Source: Chryseobacterium sp. Leaf180 (lineage in GTDB: Bacteria; Bacteroidota; Bacteroidia; Flavobacteriales; Weeksellaceae). Taken from it: 64,000 nucleotides of DNA. Below the pieces are notes generated by a model. The model made no database searches and was not told the DNA's origin. It was given only the letters and a program-made list of their open reading frames with translations. A program made the position numbers and the translations under genes. Positions within the stretch are counted from its first letter, which is position 1. Each line of letters opens with the position of its first letter. The DNA lies in contig NZ_LMPJ01000010.1 in NCBI RefSeq assembly GCF_001424585.1, positions 240,288 to 304,287 of the forward strand. Reading direction: 5' to 3'. This document shows positions 8,355-18,459 of this stretch, in pieces.

Positions 8355-9268
8355 AACGATGAATTTTTAAGCTGATTAAATAGATCTTTCTGCTGCTCAT
8401 TCAGGTTGGTCGGCAGTTTCACTTCGTAGGTCACAAAGAGATCACCAAACTCGCCTTCCTTTTTATACACCGGGAACCCTTTGCCTTTCAAGCGAACCGT
8501 TGTTCCGTTTTGAGTTTCAGGTTTTACTTTAAGATTAACCGTTCCGCCTAAGGTTTTTATGGAAACATCACCGCCAAGAACAGCCGTGTAAAGATCAATA
8601 GGAACTTTTGCTTTGAGATCATTGCCACTCCTTTCAAAATCTGCATCAGGTTTGATATTAAAAGTAATGTAGAGATCACCGTTTGGACCACCATTCACAC
8701 CCGGACTTCCATGACCGCCAACTTTGATCTGCTGCCCGTCATATACACCAGCCGGAATTGTGATGCGCACTTTTTTACCGTTGATATCAAAAACCTGCGA
8801 ATGCGTTTCTGCGGCATCACGAAGGCTCAGCGAGAGTTCAGCCTGCACATCCTGACCTTTAAATTTACCTGAAGCACTTCCCCGCGAGCTTCTTCCAAAA
8901 CCTCCTGCTCCACCAAACATGCTCTGGAAAAAATCGGAATACGCTTCTCCTTCCCCGAAATCTGCACCTGAAAATCCACCTCCAAAATCCTGCTGACTGT
9001 ACTGATGTTGCTGCTGTTGCTGCGCCTTTTCGTGCGCTTCGCCATGCTTCCAGTTTTCCCCATATTTATCATATTTGGCGCGGCTTTCAGCGTTACTCAG
9101 CACTTCATTGGCTTCATTAAGCTCTTTAAACTTTTTTTCAGCTTCTTTATCGCCGGGATTCAAATCGGGGTGCAGTTTCCTCGCGAGCTTGCGGTATGCT
9201 TTTTTGATATCGTCGGCGGTAGCATTTTTGCTGATGCCGAGGGTTTTGTAATAATCTATGTAAGCCAT
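8351..9268 (-). CDS. cbpA: DnaJ-type co-chaperone CbpA
   Basis: 305 residues: an N-terminal J-domain with HPD at 33-35, a Gly/Phe/Gln-rich linker (about 80-140, with a [11 protein letters not shown] stretch), and the two C-terminal substrate-binding domains. No CxxCxGxG zinc repeats are present, so it is CbpA/DnaJ class II rather than DnaJ itself. It would deliver unfolded clients to DnaK. The open frame continues to 9331, but the family start [11 protein letters not shown] is at 9268. Confidence 0.9.
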   Translation of the reverse strand: MAYIDYYKTLGISKNATADDIKKAYRKLARKLHPDLNPGDKEAEKKFKELNEANEVLSNAESRAKYDKYGENWKHGEAHEKAQQQQQHQYSQQDFGGGFSGADFGEGEAYSDFFQSMFGGAGGFGRSSRGSASGKFKGQDVQAELSLSLRDAAETHSQVFDINGKKVRITIPAGVYDGQQIKVGGHGSPGVNGGPNGDLYITFNIKPDADFERSGNDLKAKVPIDLYTAVLGGDVSIKTLGGTVNLKVKPETQNGTTVRLKGKGFPVYKKEGEFGDLFVTYEVKLPTNLNEQQKDLFNQLKNSSL

Positions 9269-9286
9269 TGGCGAGTATTGTTTACT

Positions 9287-9294
9287 CAAATTTA
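9287..9294 (-). promoter_or_regulatory. Possible -7 box for cbpA-cbpM
   Basis: On the minus strand this is TAAATTTG, an exact TAnnTTTG match 18 nt upstream of the cbpA ATG. No TTG element is found at the expected spacing. Confidence 0.4.
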
Positions 9295-9451
9295 AAACAT
9301 TTAAGGCAGAAATTAAACCGCAGAACTGCAAAAATTACTTTTATCTTTGGTAAAATCATCAGCACATTAATATCAGTTTCGCTCTCAGAATCATAGCCAA
9401 ACAATACTAAAAAGATGCATTTTTGTATCAGATCAAACCAAACCTATTGAT

Positions 9452-10651
9452 ATGAAAGAAATTTTAAAAAACTACTCCGGCATTCTGTTTCTGCTCATTG
9501 GCATCACTGTCGGTAGCTTTATAGGCATTTTAGCGCCGCAGATCGTAGTTTATCTGAAGCCTTTGGGTGATATTTTTCTGAATCTGCTTTTTGTAAGCGT
9601 AGTGCCGCTGGTCTATTTTGCGGTCGCCAATTCGATCTCATCTCTGGAGCAGCAGTCGCGTTTCGGGCGGATTTTATTTACAATGTCGTTTACTTTTCTG
9701 CTGTTTATTCTCATCTCGGCAGTGTTTACGGTTGCTGTTGTGTATCTTTTTCCGGTAAATTCGGTGCAGGGAAGTGTCGGCGAGATGCTCCAGCCGCAAA
9801 AAGAAACGTCATGGAACGACCGCATCGTCGGATTTTTCACCGTAGGCGAGTTTACCGAACTTTTCTCGCGCCGGAATATGCTCGCACTACTGATCTTTTC
9901 CTTTCTTACTGGTTTTTCTGCCCGGAAAGCAGGCGATGCCGGCAAACCTTTCAGGATATTTATCGCGTCGGGATATGAAGTGATGAAGGAACTTTTGATG
10001 ATGATTATGAAAATCGCGCCGGTCGGGCTTGGAGCTTACTTTGCCTATCAGGTGGCAACCCTCGGGCCGCAGCTTTTTGGGTTTTATGCTAAACCTTTGG
10101 GCTTATATTATGTGGCAGGTATCATTTATTTCTTTGTCTTTTTTTCGCTGTATGCTTTTATTGCCAACGGACAAAACGGCGTGCGATCTTTCTGGAAGAA
10201 TGCGCCACTGCCCACGCTCACGGCGCTCAGCACCTGCAGCAGTTTTGCAACAATGCCCGCGAATCTTGTCGCAGCATCAAAAATCGGTATTCCGGCGGCG
10301 ATCGCCAATTTAGTTATTCCTGTCGGCACCACACTGCACAAAAATGGTTCGTCGATGTCTTCGATTATCAAGATTTATGTCGCGTTTCAGATTATCGGGC
10401 AGGATTTCTTTGAGCCGAACAATCTTCTGCTGGCGCTTGGCATCACTGTTTTCGTAAGTATAGTTGCGGGCGGCATTCCCAACGGCGGTTATGTGGGCGA
10501 AATGCTGATGATCTCGGTATATCAGCTGCCACAGGAAGCAGTTCCTGCGGTTATTATTCTCGGGACCCTCGTTGATCCGCTAGCCACTGTTTTAAATGCT
10601 GTGGGTGATGTTGTAGCAGCGATGTTTGTGAATCGCTTTGTGAAGGTTTGA
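9452..10651 (+). CDS. Dicarboxylate/amino acid:cation symporter
   Basis: 399 residues of the DAACS (SDF) family, with about eight membrane segments and two re-entrant loops. The serine-rich hairpin TALSTCSSFATMPAN (about residue 253) and the motif PVGTTLHKNGSS match the substrate and sodium site region of glutamate/C4-dicarboxylate transporters. It imports an acidic substrate with sodium or protons; the substrate cannot be read from sequence. It stands alone, with no obvious partner gene. Confidence 0.88.
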   Translation: MKEILKNYSGILFLLIGITVGSFIGILAPQIVVYLKPLGDIFLNLLFVSVVPLVYFAVANSISSLEQQSRFGRILFTMSFTFLLFILISAVFTVAVVYLFPVNSVQGSVGEMLQPQKETSWNDRIVGFFTVGEFTELFSRRNMLALLIFSFLTGFSARKAGDAGKPFRIFIASGYEVMKELLMMIMKIAPVGLGAYFAYQVATLGPQLFGFYAKPLGLYYVAGIIYFFVFFSLYAFIANGQNGVRSFWKNAPLPTLTALSTCSSFATMPANLVAASKIGIPAAIANLVIPVGTTLHKNGSSMSSIIKIYVAFQIIGQDFFEPNNLLLALGITVFVSIVAGGIPNGGYVGEMLMISVYQLPQEAVPAVIILGTLVDPLATVLNAVGDVVAAMFVNRFVKV

Positions 10652-10702
10652 TTTAATATCTGGAAGAAATTTATTTTCGAATAAATATTGAACTGTTAAT
10701 TG

Positions 10703-11254
10703 ATGAATAAATTAAATAATTGTATAAGATCTTTCGTTAAAAATATTGGGCTTTACGAAGAGATGAGTTTTGAAACTGCGATGACTAAAGCCGATCTTGC
10801 CGAAATACTGAATAAAAAAATTTACCCAAGCACATTCAGTATTTTTGACAATGCCGAATATTCTATACCTACGAGATATGAATACAGTGGCTATGCAGAC
10901 CAAAATGGATTCTTGGTAAGACGAAGAAGTTATTATTTTGACAGTAAAATCCCAAACCCCAACATCAAAGGAACATTCTATGAGAATAATGGAAAAACTG
11001 TCATTAAAATAGAATTTACGCCGACCAAGTATTTTATTATAGGCTTTGTGTTGATACCAATTCCATTTATTTTCTTTATCGCAAGCGTATTTGTAAGCAG
11101 TCCTGAAATGTCTTTCATCTTATTAATTCCATTGATTATCGTTATTTCTCATTATTTCGCTATGAAAAGAAATATAAAACGCGGTAAATACGACTTCGAA
11201 AGAGAGCTGAATTTTACTTTTGTAAAAAATAATGGATTTAGAATATTGAACTAA
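10703..11254 (+). CDS. Membrane protein of unknown function
   Basis: 183 residues: a soluble N-terminal part, two adjacent hydrophobic helices (about 112-128 and 133-151), then a basic segment MKRNIKRGKYDFER and a short C-terminal strand. The layout recalls YcxB-like small membrane proteins but I see no family motif. ATG 10703 is preferred over the TTG directly before it. Base composition is more AT-rich than that of the symporter gene upstream. Confidence 0.65.
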   Translation: MNKLNNCIRSFVKNIGLYEEMSFETAMTKADLAEILNKKIYPSTFSIFDNAEYSIPTRYEYSGYADQNGFLVRRRSYYFDSKIPNPNIKGTFYENNGKTVIKIEFTPTKYFIIGFVLIPIPFIFFIASVFVSSPEMSFILLIPLIIVISHYFAMKRNIKRGKYDFERELNFTFVKNNGFRILN

Positions 11255-11604
11255 ATATAAATTTTAATTACTAGCATAGATTTATGCTTTCATTGCACGT
11301 AGGATTTAATTTAATACTTTTTTGAATATTGATTCTTGTCAACTTATTTCCAAAGATCAATCCTTTTAAATAGAGTTCTATAATAGCAACCAGTGTCAGT
11401 CATAATGCGATTTAAGTAAATATTAAATAATCATTTTCCCAAATAAAGTACCACAAAAAAACAAAAATTTATTTCACGTAATATCGTAAAACTCGGTCTG
11501 AAGCGAAGAGTATCGAGAATAAGTCTAATTTAACAGTCTACAATGCAGGTATACAATAAAATTGCATTATTTTTGTTACATTAATAATATTAAATATATT
11601 AACA
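11255..11604. other. 350-bp intergenic region
   Basis: AT-rich and without a plausible gene. It holds a weak small hairpin (AGCATA/TATGCT near 11273-11288) and, at its end, the presumed promoter of the adhesin gene. No other structure was recognised. Confidence 0.6.
11568..11575 (+). promoter_or_regulatory. Possible -7 box for the adhesin gene
   Basis: TATTTTTG matches TAnnTTTG and lies 29 nt before the ATG at 11605. The -33 element is not clear. Confidence 0.35.
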
Positions 11605-14600
11605 ATGAAGAAGTTCTCTACTTATTTTATTTTGCTGCTTTTTGTCGTCTGCGCGGGCTTTGTCACGCGGTTTCAGGCACAGGCAGCTGCTACGGTACCG
11701 TACACGCAAAATTTTAATACTGCTAACGATTTTACGTTTTTGAACGGAACTCAGACCAATAAATGGTTTTACGGTACTGCGTTTGGAAATCCTGGCGGAG
11801 CGATTTACATCTCAAATAACAATGGTGTTGCTAACGAATATACAATTACCACCAACAATGTTGTTCAGGCATACCGTGATATTATCATCCCAGCAGGTAC
11901 TACCGCAGCTAATGTTGCAACCCTAAATTTTAACTGGAAAGCTCAGGGTGAAAGTTGCTGCGATTACCTTCGTGTTTGGCTTGTTCCTGCTACATTTACA
12001 CCTACTGTAGGGACTCAGATTACTGCGGGAGCAGGAAGAATACAGGTTGGGGGAAACCTAAACCTGCAGAACACGTGGCAAACGTTTAGTAATACTACAC
12101 TCAATGTCTCAACTTTTGCAGGTACTACGATGCGATTGGTTTTCGAATGGCGAAATGACACAAGTATCGGTACACAGCCTGCAGGAGCAATCGACAATGT
12201 AGAGTTCTTGATTCCGACATGTACTGCACCTACAAATCTTGCAGTGGGCACAATTACGACAACCAATGCTACATTCAGCTGGACCGCTTTAACTCCAGCA
12301 CCTGCGAACGGATATCAATACTATTTTTCAACATCAAGCACGCCACCAAACGCTGGCACTGCTCCAACAGGGACAACTGCTACCAACTCGGTAACGGTAA
12401 ATACGCTTGCACCAAGCACCACTTACTTCTGGTGGGTACGCGCAGTTTGCAGCGGAACAGATAGCAGTACCTGGTCAGCGGGCGGAAGTTTTAATACTGT
12501 GCAAATTCCTGCTACTATGCCTTACACGCAACCATTCAATGCAGCGAATGATTTTGCATTAGTTAACGGGACCCAAACCAACAAATGGTTTTACGGAACA
12601 GCATTCGGTAACCCGGGCGGTTCGCTATATATTTCAGATAACAATGGTACTTCAAACAGCTATACGATTACCTCTACAAGTGTTGTACAGGCTTACCGTG
12701 ACATCGCCGTTCCTGCAGGAACAACAGCGACAACGCCTGCTATTTTATCTTTCGACTGGAAGGCCGTGGGAGAAAGCAGTTTTGATTATATCAGAGTTTG
12801 GCTTGTACCGACTACATTTACACCAACTCCCGGAACACAGATAACTGCTGGAGCAGGAAGAATACAGGTTGGCGGAAATCTAAATCAGCAGGCTGGTTGG
12901 CAGAATTATATCAATACCAATGTAAATCTAGCCTCTTTCGCAGGTTCTACACTTCGTCTGGTTTTTGAATGGAGAAACGACGGCAGCGGAGGAACTCAGC
13001 CACCGGCTTCTATTGATAATATTAATCTGTTAATTCCTACATGCAAAGTACCAACCGGACTTACAGTTGGAACGGTAGCTGCCACTACAGCAGGAATTTC
13101 ATGGACAGGAACAACGCCTGCGCCAGCACTTGGTTACCAGTATTATGTTTCGACAAGCTCGGCGCCACCTACAGGAGCAACAGTTCCGACAGGAACAACT
13201 ACAGCGACCAATGCAACATTAAACAGTTTACTTCCAAATACGGTATATTATTTTTGGGTACGTGCGGTGTGTAGTACAACTGACAGCAGTTTGTGGATTA
13301 CCGGACCTAGCTTTACCACGACTCAAATCCCGGCAACATTGCCTTATGTGCAGCCATTTACTGCCAATGACTTCGGCTTTACAACTGCTGGTCAAACCAA
13401 CCAGTGGAAATGGGGAAGCGCAACAGGAAATCCCGCCAATGCAATCTATGTGTCGAATGATAATGGTGTAACAAACTCGTACAATCTCTCTTCGACCTCA
13501 GTAACGCACGCATACCGTGATATTGCAATACCTGCTGGAACGACTAATGCCACATTCTCATTTGACTGGAAAGCACAGGGTGAATCCACTTTAGATTACC
13601 TTCGAGTATGGCTGGTACCAGCTAATTTCTTACCTGTTGCAGGAACTCTAATTACTGCAGGAACAGGAAGAATTCAGGTGGGAACCAATTACAATCTTCA
13701 GGGAACCTGGCAGTCTTATTTAAATAATACTCAAAACCTCGGCACCTTTGCAGGAACAACAATGCGTCTGGTATTTGAGTGGAGAAACGACGGAAGTCTT
13801 GGAACTCAGCCACCGGCAGCAGTCGACAATGTAAGAATTTTGGTTTGCAGCACAGCGACACCAACGGTAACTTTAGGAGCTGTAACCTTCAATTCGGTTG
13901 TTGTAAACTGGAACCAGGATTTGGGTGGTGCTACATACATCATCAGATACCGACCTGTAGGATCAACCGCACCTTATCAAACATTAAACGTCGCTGCAGC
14001 ACCTTTCCCTGCAACAACCAATACTTCTACAGTCACAGGACTTTTACCAGCAACTCAGTACGAAATTGGTGTCGCAGCGGTTTGTAACGGTACCGCAGGA
14101 AATTACACCAGCAATACCTTTACGACCAGATGTGATCCAACGCCTCCGACGGTAACGATCAGTAATGTTACTTCAACTTCTGCAGTAGTAACATGGAATC
14201 CATTAGCGGCAAGTTCGACTTACATCATCAGATGGAGACCGGTAGGAACGACAACGTGGAATACACCAACAGCTCCGGCACCACCGGCAAACTCAATTAC
14301 ATTAACAGGTTTAACCTCATTTGTAACATATGAAGTGCAGGTTGCCAACATCTGTAATGGTGAAACTGTTCCAAACCCATGGTCGAATACGGTCGTATTT
14401 ACAACCGTGAGAGTTTGTGAAATTGCACCACCGGGACTTACGATTACGCAATTAAACCCGACGACAGCTGAAGTAACATGGGATCCTTTCCCGGGAGCGA
14501 CTTCTTATACTTTGAGATACAGAAAAGTAGGATTGCCAGGATTTACAACTCTTACAGTGCCAACGAACACGTATATTATTACAGGTTTACTTGAACTGAC

Positions 14601-15399
14601 GCAGTATGAAATGCAGGTTGCGAATGTTTGCGGAACTTCAAACGGAAACTTCACACCACTGTATTTATTTACAACGCCTACAATTACCTACTGTAACATG
14701 AGCAGTGGTAACTCAGCATCAGAATATATTTCGAAAGTTCGTGTAGTGCCGACCGGTAAAACAGTAATGGAGAACACTTCATTAGGCTCAAACTACACCA
14801 GCTACATCGGCGTTCAGGATAAACTGATTGAAATGATTCAGGGATCGGTAAACAACCAGATAACTGTTGATAAAGTTCTGAACGGCGGAGCCAACGGCGG
14901 CGTAGCGGTTTGGATTGACTTCAATAGAAATGGAATTTTTGATATCGATGAAAGGATTCTGGCATCAGGACCGAATAATTCTACTACTGCAACTGCGACG
15001 TTTACCGTGCCTACAAGTGCATTTGTGAGCAACAGCACCTTCCAGTATGTAGTAATGAGAGTCGCTTTGCAGAAAGATGGAATCCCAGTAAACTGTACCA
15101 ATTTTGCCAATGGCGAAGTGGAAGATTACTCAGTAAGAATTTCTAAAGCACCACTTGCCAACTCGGTAGATCAGACGCAGATTATTCTGTATCCGAATCC
15201 TGTGAAAAGCGAGCTGAACATTAAAAACATCAGCAGAAAAGCCAATTACAAAATTTACAGTGCAGCCGGACAACTCGTTGGACAAGGTCTTATTGTAAAT
15301 AATAAAGTAAACGTGATGGGACTGGTAAACGGACTTTATGTGATCGAAATTGAAGATGCACAGTTTGGAACCATCCAAAAGAAGTTCATCAAAGAATAG
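11605..15399 (+). CDS. Large modular T9SS surface adhesin-like protein
   Basis: 1264 residues. After a signal peptide (about 1-28) come two near-identical units, each a jelly-roll-like domain (about 30-205 and 301-478; TNKWFYGTAFGNPGG, RLVFEWRND) plus a fibronectin type III domain (206-300, 479-573). A third jelly-roll copy (574-747) is followed by three more Fn3-like domains (about 748-1028). A GEVED domain (1029-1175; VAVWIDFNRNGIFDIDE, NGEVEDYSV) and a T9SS type A sorting domain (from IILYPNPVK, about 1192) finish it. It should be exported by T9SS to the cell surface; binding to polymers or surfaces is inferred from the domains only. Confidence 0.88.
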   Translation: MKKFSTYFILLLFVVCAGFVTRFQAQAAATVPYTQNFNTANDFTFLNGTQTNKWFYGTAFGNPGGAIYISNNNGVANEYTITTNNVVQAYRDIIIPAGTTAANVATLNFNWKAQGESCCDYLRVWLVPATFTPTVGTQITAGAGRIQVGGNLNLQNTWQTFSNTTLNVSTFAGTTMRLVFEWRNDTSIGTQPAGAIDNVEFLIPTCTAPTNLAVGTITTTNATFSWTALTPAPANGYQYYFSTSSTPPNAGTAPTGTTATNSVTVNTLAPSTTYFWWVRAVCSGTDSSTWSAGGSFNTVQIPATMPYTQPFNAANDFALVNGTQTNKWFYGTAFGNPGGSLYISDNNGTSNSYTITSTSVVQAYRDIAVPAGTTATTPAILSFDWKAVGESSFDYIRVWLVPTTFTPTPGTQITAGAGRIQVGGNLNQQAGWQNYINTNVNLASFAGSTLRLVFEWRNDGSGGTQPPASIDNINLLIPTCKVPTGLTVGTVAATTAGISWTGTTPAPALGYQYYVSTSSAPPTGATVPTGTTTATNATLNSLLPNTVYYFWVRAVCSTTDSSLWITGPSFTTTQIPATLPYVQPFTANDFGFTTAGQTNQWKWGSATGNPANAIYVSNDNGVTNSYNLSSTSVTHAYRDIAIPAGTTNATFSFDWKAQGESTLDYLRVWLVPANFLPVAGTLITAGTGRIQVGTNYNLQGTWQSYLNNTQNLGTFAGTTMRLVFEWRNDGSLGTQPPAAVDNVRILVCSTATPTVTLGAVTFNSVVVNWNQDLGGATYIIRYRPVGSTAPYQTLNVAAAPFPATTNTSTVTGLLPATQYEIGVAAVCNGTAGNYTSNTFTTRCDPTPPTVTISNVTSTSAVVTWNPLAASSTYIIRWRPVGTTTWNTPTAPAPPANSITLTGLTSFVTYEVQVANICNGETVPNPWSNTVVFTTVRVCEIAPPGLTITQLNPTTAEVTWDPFPGATSYTLRYRKVGLPGFTTLTVPTNTYIITGLLELTQYEMQVANVCGTSNGNFTPLYLFTTPTITYCNMSSGNSASEYISKVRVVPTGKTVMENTSLGSNYTSYIGVQDKLIEMIQGSVNNQITVDKVLNGGANGGVAVWIDFNRNGIFDIDERILASGPNNSTTATATFTVPTSAFVSNSTFQYVVMRVALQKDGIPVNCTNFANGEVEDYSVRISKAPLANSVDQTQIILYPNPVKSELNIKNISRKANYKIYSAAGQLVGQGLIVNNKVNVMGLVNGLYVIEIEDAQFGTIQKKFIKE
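11690..13845 (+). repeat. Three tandem domain repeats inside the adhesin gene
   Basis: A unit of about 815-820 bp (jelly-roll plus Fn3) starts near 11690, 12506 and 13327; the third copy keeps only the jelly-roll part. Shared DNA stretches such as ACTGCGGGAGCAGGAAGAAT and its variants show recent common origin. Confidence 0.8.
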
Positions 15400-15431
15400 T
15401 TATTACAAATTGCTTTCGAGTAATCAAAAAA

Positions 15432-15460
15432 GAGCTGCATCGTAATGGTGCAGCTTTTTT
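15432..15460 (+). terminator. Terminator after the adhesin gene
   Basis: AGCTGCA (15433-15439) pairs with TGCAGCT (15449-15455), followed by seven T. Confidence 0.85.
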
Positions 15461-15600
15461 TGTTTAAAAACTTTGAATGATAAACCTCGTAATTTTCAGA
15501 ACTAATATCATTCATATTTCATTCTTAAATCTCTCCTTTTACAACTTTATACTACAAAAAAACACCTCCGAAGAGATGCTTTTAGATTAAATCTTAAATA

Positions 15601-18111
15601 TTATTTAAAATCCTGTATCGCTTTGTTAAGCGTTTCGATCTGCACATTTATGCTTGCTGCCTTCTGCGGATTTTGCTTTAAAAGTTCCATCTTTTTCGCC
15701 ACACCGTCTTTCAGCATGGTTCCGATCATCATTTTAGCCTGCGGATTTTGTGCAATTTCGCTCTTCGCCTGTCCAAGCAATTTGGTTATTGCCTGCGTCG
15801 CCGCAGGACTGTCGGTCGTCATAATCCAGTTGAAACCTTCTTCAGCAGTTTTGCCAAGTTCAGGATTCTGGAATTTCAAGAAAGGATAAAAAGTCACCAG
15901 CGGCACAATGTTTACCATCTGAGACTCGATTTTATTTTTCACCACAACCGGAAGCAGCTGTGCCATCATTTTGTCTGAAGCACCTTCTAGATTGATTTTA
16001 TCGGCAAGCGCCGTAGCTCTTGAAGGATCAATGGAAAGTACTGCCGCAAGAGAATTCCCCTTCACCGAATTTGAAACGGCACCAACACCTTTTTCAAAAA
16101 CCGGAAGATATTTCTTATCATTTGTTTTAGCCAAAGCAGCTATCGCTGCACCCTGAACTAAAGTTTTAGTATCATTCACAGCCAGTTTCTCAACATCAGA
16201 AGAAAAAGCTTTTGCCTGATCTGCATTCGACAAATCAATCATTTCCAAAGTCTTCATCCGCACCCTGAAATAAGGATCTTTCAGTGCTGCAGAAACCATT
16301 TTTGTCGCAGCAGAATTTTTTCCTACCTGATCTTTTGCTGCTTTCAATGCGTTGTAACGGCTTTTCAGTTCTTTCGAACCGGTAAACTGCATCAAAGCCT
16401 GTTCGGGAGTTTTTGTTTCGGTAATATCTGCCAATAAAACTCCGTCTGCATTGATATTAATTAATTCAGGATCTTTTGCTGCATTAAATGTGAACGTGTT
16501 TTTAGCTTCCGCTTTTACCCAAACTTTTTCACGACGCGGTTTACCGTTTTCGTAAACATCAATCACCAAAGGAAACTCGAAAGGCTGTTCCTGAGACTGA
16601 TCAATCGAAACCGTCACCTGTTTTTTCACAGGTTCAAAAGTGGAACTGTAAGAGATTTTTGGATGTCCGCTCCCGAAATACCACTGATTGAAAAACCAAT
16701 TCAGATCTCTCCCGGAAACTTTTTCAAATGATAGTCTCAGCTGATGCGCTTCGGCATTTCCGTATTCATAGGTTTTAAGATAATCATTCATTCCCGCGAA
16801 AAATGCATCGTCACCCAAATAATTTCTCAGCATATGAAGAATGCCTCCACCCTTTTGATACGTCACCAGATCAAAAACATCCTCGCGCGAATCATAATCA
16901 AAACGCACCAGATCTTTCTTAAAATCTCTCGGGTTGTGAATATAATTGTTGACATCCGTCATCTGATGATAGTCCGCCTGATCTTTTCCGTATTTAAATT
17001 CATTCCATAGATATTCAGAATAATTTGCAAAAGATTCGTTCACCGTAAGATTACTCCAGCTTTCAGCCGTCACAAGATCGCCAAACCAATGGTGGAAAAG
17101 CTCGTGCGCAATCGTATCTTCCCAAGTATTCTCGTCAACAAGCTGTCCAGGTTTCTGTAGAATATCACTGCCGTGAAGTGTTGCGGTCGTATTTTCCATT
17201 GCACCGCTCACGTAATCTCTTACAGAAATCTGGGCATACTTTGCCCACGGATAATCGTACCCCAGTTTTTTTGAGAAAAACTCGATCATTTCCGGCGTGT
17301 TTCCGTAGATCTGCTTTGCGTAAGGCTCATATTCTTTCTCAATATAATAATCTACCGGAATATTTCTCCACTTGTCTTTCACAATCGCGTACTCGCCCAC
17401 TCCCATGAAAAAGAGGTAAGTCGAATGGCGCTTATCCATCACCCAATGATCGGTTCGTAAGCTGTTTCCTTCCTTTTTTGAATCTTTTAAAACTCCGTTG
17501 GAAAGGGTTACATATTTGTCAGGAACCGTCATGTAAATTTCCTGTGTAGTTTTCTGAATCGATTTATCAATCGTTGGAAACCATGCTGAAGAAGATTCTG
17601 TTTCGCCTTGCGTCCATATTTGCGTCGGCTTATCGGGATCAGTTCCCTGCGCGTTGATGAAATACAGACCTTTCGCATCGCTGATGGCCTGACTTCCTTC
17701 CTGCTTTACCTCGTTCGGGCGCGCGGTATATTTTATGTAAACCGTGTAATCCTGATTTTTAGAATACGTTTTATCTAAAGTGATTTTCAAAACATCATCT
17801 TTATAATCATATTTCAGCGCGGTTTTTCTTCCGTTGCTGTCAAGCGCCACTTCGTGAATGAGCATTCCTTTCGCATCAAGAATGAGCTCGTTGGTCGAAT
17901 AGAAAAATGGCGAAGCTGTCAGCCATTCTTCACCGTTCATCTGCTCTTTCTGATAATCAAAACTGACTTTCAGTTTGGTATGTTTCAGCTCTGTAAGCTT
18001 AGTTGGTGTAGCGCGGTACACTTTTTCGCGACCGGAAGTTTCAGTCTGTGCAGAAACATTTCCCGCAAACATGGCTCCGAGAATTGCCACAGACATGATG
18101 AGTTTTTTCAT
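15601..18111 (-). CDS. M1 family metallo-aminopeptidase
   Basis: 836 residues, secreted (signal peptide ending GNVSAQ). The M1 signature is complete: exopeptidase motif GAMEN (303-307), zinc site HELFH (336-340) and the third ligand Glu359 in NESFA. A C-terminal helical repeat region (about 590-830) closes the domain. It removes N-terminal residues from peptides in the periplasm or outside the cell. It follows an unknown gene by 15 nt and a serine hydrolase further up, probably as one operon. Confidence 0.92.
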   Translation of the reverse strand: MKKLIMSVAILGAMFAGNVSAQTETSGREKVYRATPTKLTELKHTKLKVSFDYQKEQMNGEEWLTASPFFYSTNELILDAKGMLIHEVALDSNGRKTALKYDYKDDVLKITLDKTYSKNQDYTVYIKYTARPNEVKQEGSQAISDAKGLYFINAQGTDPDKPTQIWTQGETESSSAWFPTIDKSIQKTTQEIYMTVPDKYVTLSNGVLKDSKKEGNSLRTDHWVMDKRHSTYLFFMGVGEYAIVKDKWRNIPVDYYIEKEYEPYAKQIYGNTPEMIEFFSKKLGYDYPWAKYAQISVRDYVSGAMENTTATLHGSDILQKPGQLVDENTWEDTIAHELFHHWFGDLVTAESWSNLTVNESFANYSEYLWNEFKYGKDQADYHQMTDVNNYIHNPRDFKKDLVRFDYDSREDVFDLVTYQKGGGILHMLRNYLGDDAFFAGMNDYLKTYEYGNAEAHQLRLSFEKVSGRDLNWFFNQWYFGSGHPKISYSSTFEPVKKQVTVSIDQSQEQPFEFPLVIDVYENGKPRREKVWVKAEAKNTFTFNAAKDPELININADGVLLADITETKTPEQALMQFTGSKELKSRYNALKAAKDQVGKNSAATKMVSAALKDPYFRVRMKTLEMIDLSNADQAKAFSSDVEKLAVNDTKTLVQGAAIAALAKTNDKKYLPVFEKGVGAVSNSVKGNSLAAVLSIDPSRATALADKINLEGASDKMMAQLLPVVVKNKIESQMVNIVPLVTFYPFLKFQNPELGKTAEEGFNWIMTTDSPAATQAITKLLGQAKSEIAQNPQAKMMIGTMLKDGVAKKMELLKQNPQKAASINVQIETLNKAIQDFK

Positions 18112-18126
18112 GTGGATTATATGATT

Positions 18127-18459
18127 TTACTTAGTATTGATGGTTTGATTTCCTTCAGTTTCTGAGTTTGACTTAAGCTGAATATCTGCATCAGCAACTT
18201 TTTCCGGATGCGTTTCAGTGGAAGGTTCCTGCTTTTTTGCGCTGGTTTTCGTGAAAATTTCGAAAATATCATTCACCACCGTTTCGTAATCGCCTTTTTT
18301 AAGCTGTTCTTTCGTTTTTGCAAACGCTTTTTTCAGCTCACTTTCCGGATTTTTTTCATCGATAATTTCTACAGATTCTACACCTTTCATCATCGAAATT
18401 GCATTTTTCAGAAGCTGTGGATCAGCATTTTTTTCGGTGTTTATTTTTAAATAAATCAT
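18127..18459 (-). CDS. Small hypothetical protein, DUF2683-like N-terminus
   Basis: 110 residues, soluble, with an alpha/beta N-terminal half (MIYLKIN, then KGVESVEIIDE) followed by KKAFAKTKEQLKKGDYETV and a polar, probably disordered C-terminal tail. The first 70 residues recall small DUF2683-type proteins, but I am not sure. Its start overlaps the stop of the upstream hydrolase gene (TAATG), so the two are translationally coupled. Confidence 0.6.
   Translation of the reverse strand: MIYLKINTEKNADPQLLKNAISMMKGVESVEIIDEKNPESELKKAFAKTKEQLKKGDYETVVNDIFEIFTKTSAKKQEPSTETHPEKVADADIQLKSNSETEGNQTINTK

Noticed and set aside
9342..9349. TATCTTTG as promoter of the symporter gene
   Set aside because: It matches the -7 consensus but lies 102 nt before the ATG without a TTG at the expected spacing; left out as unsupported.
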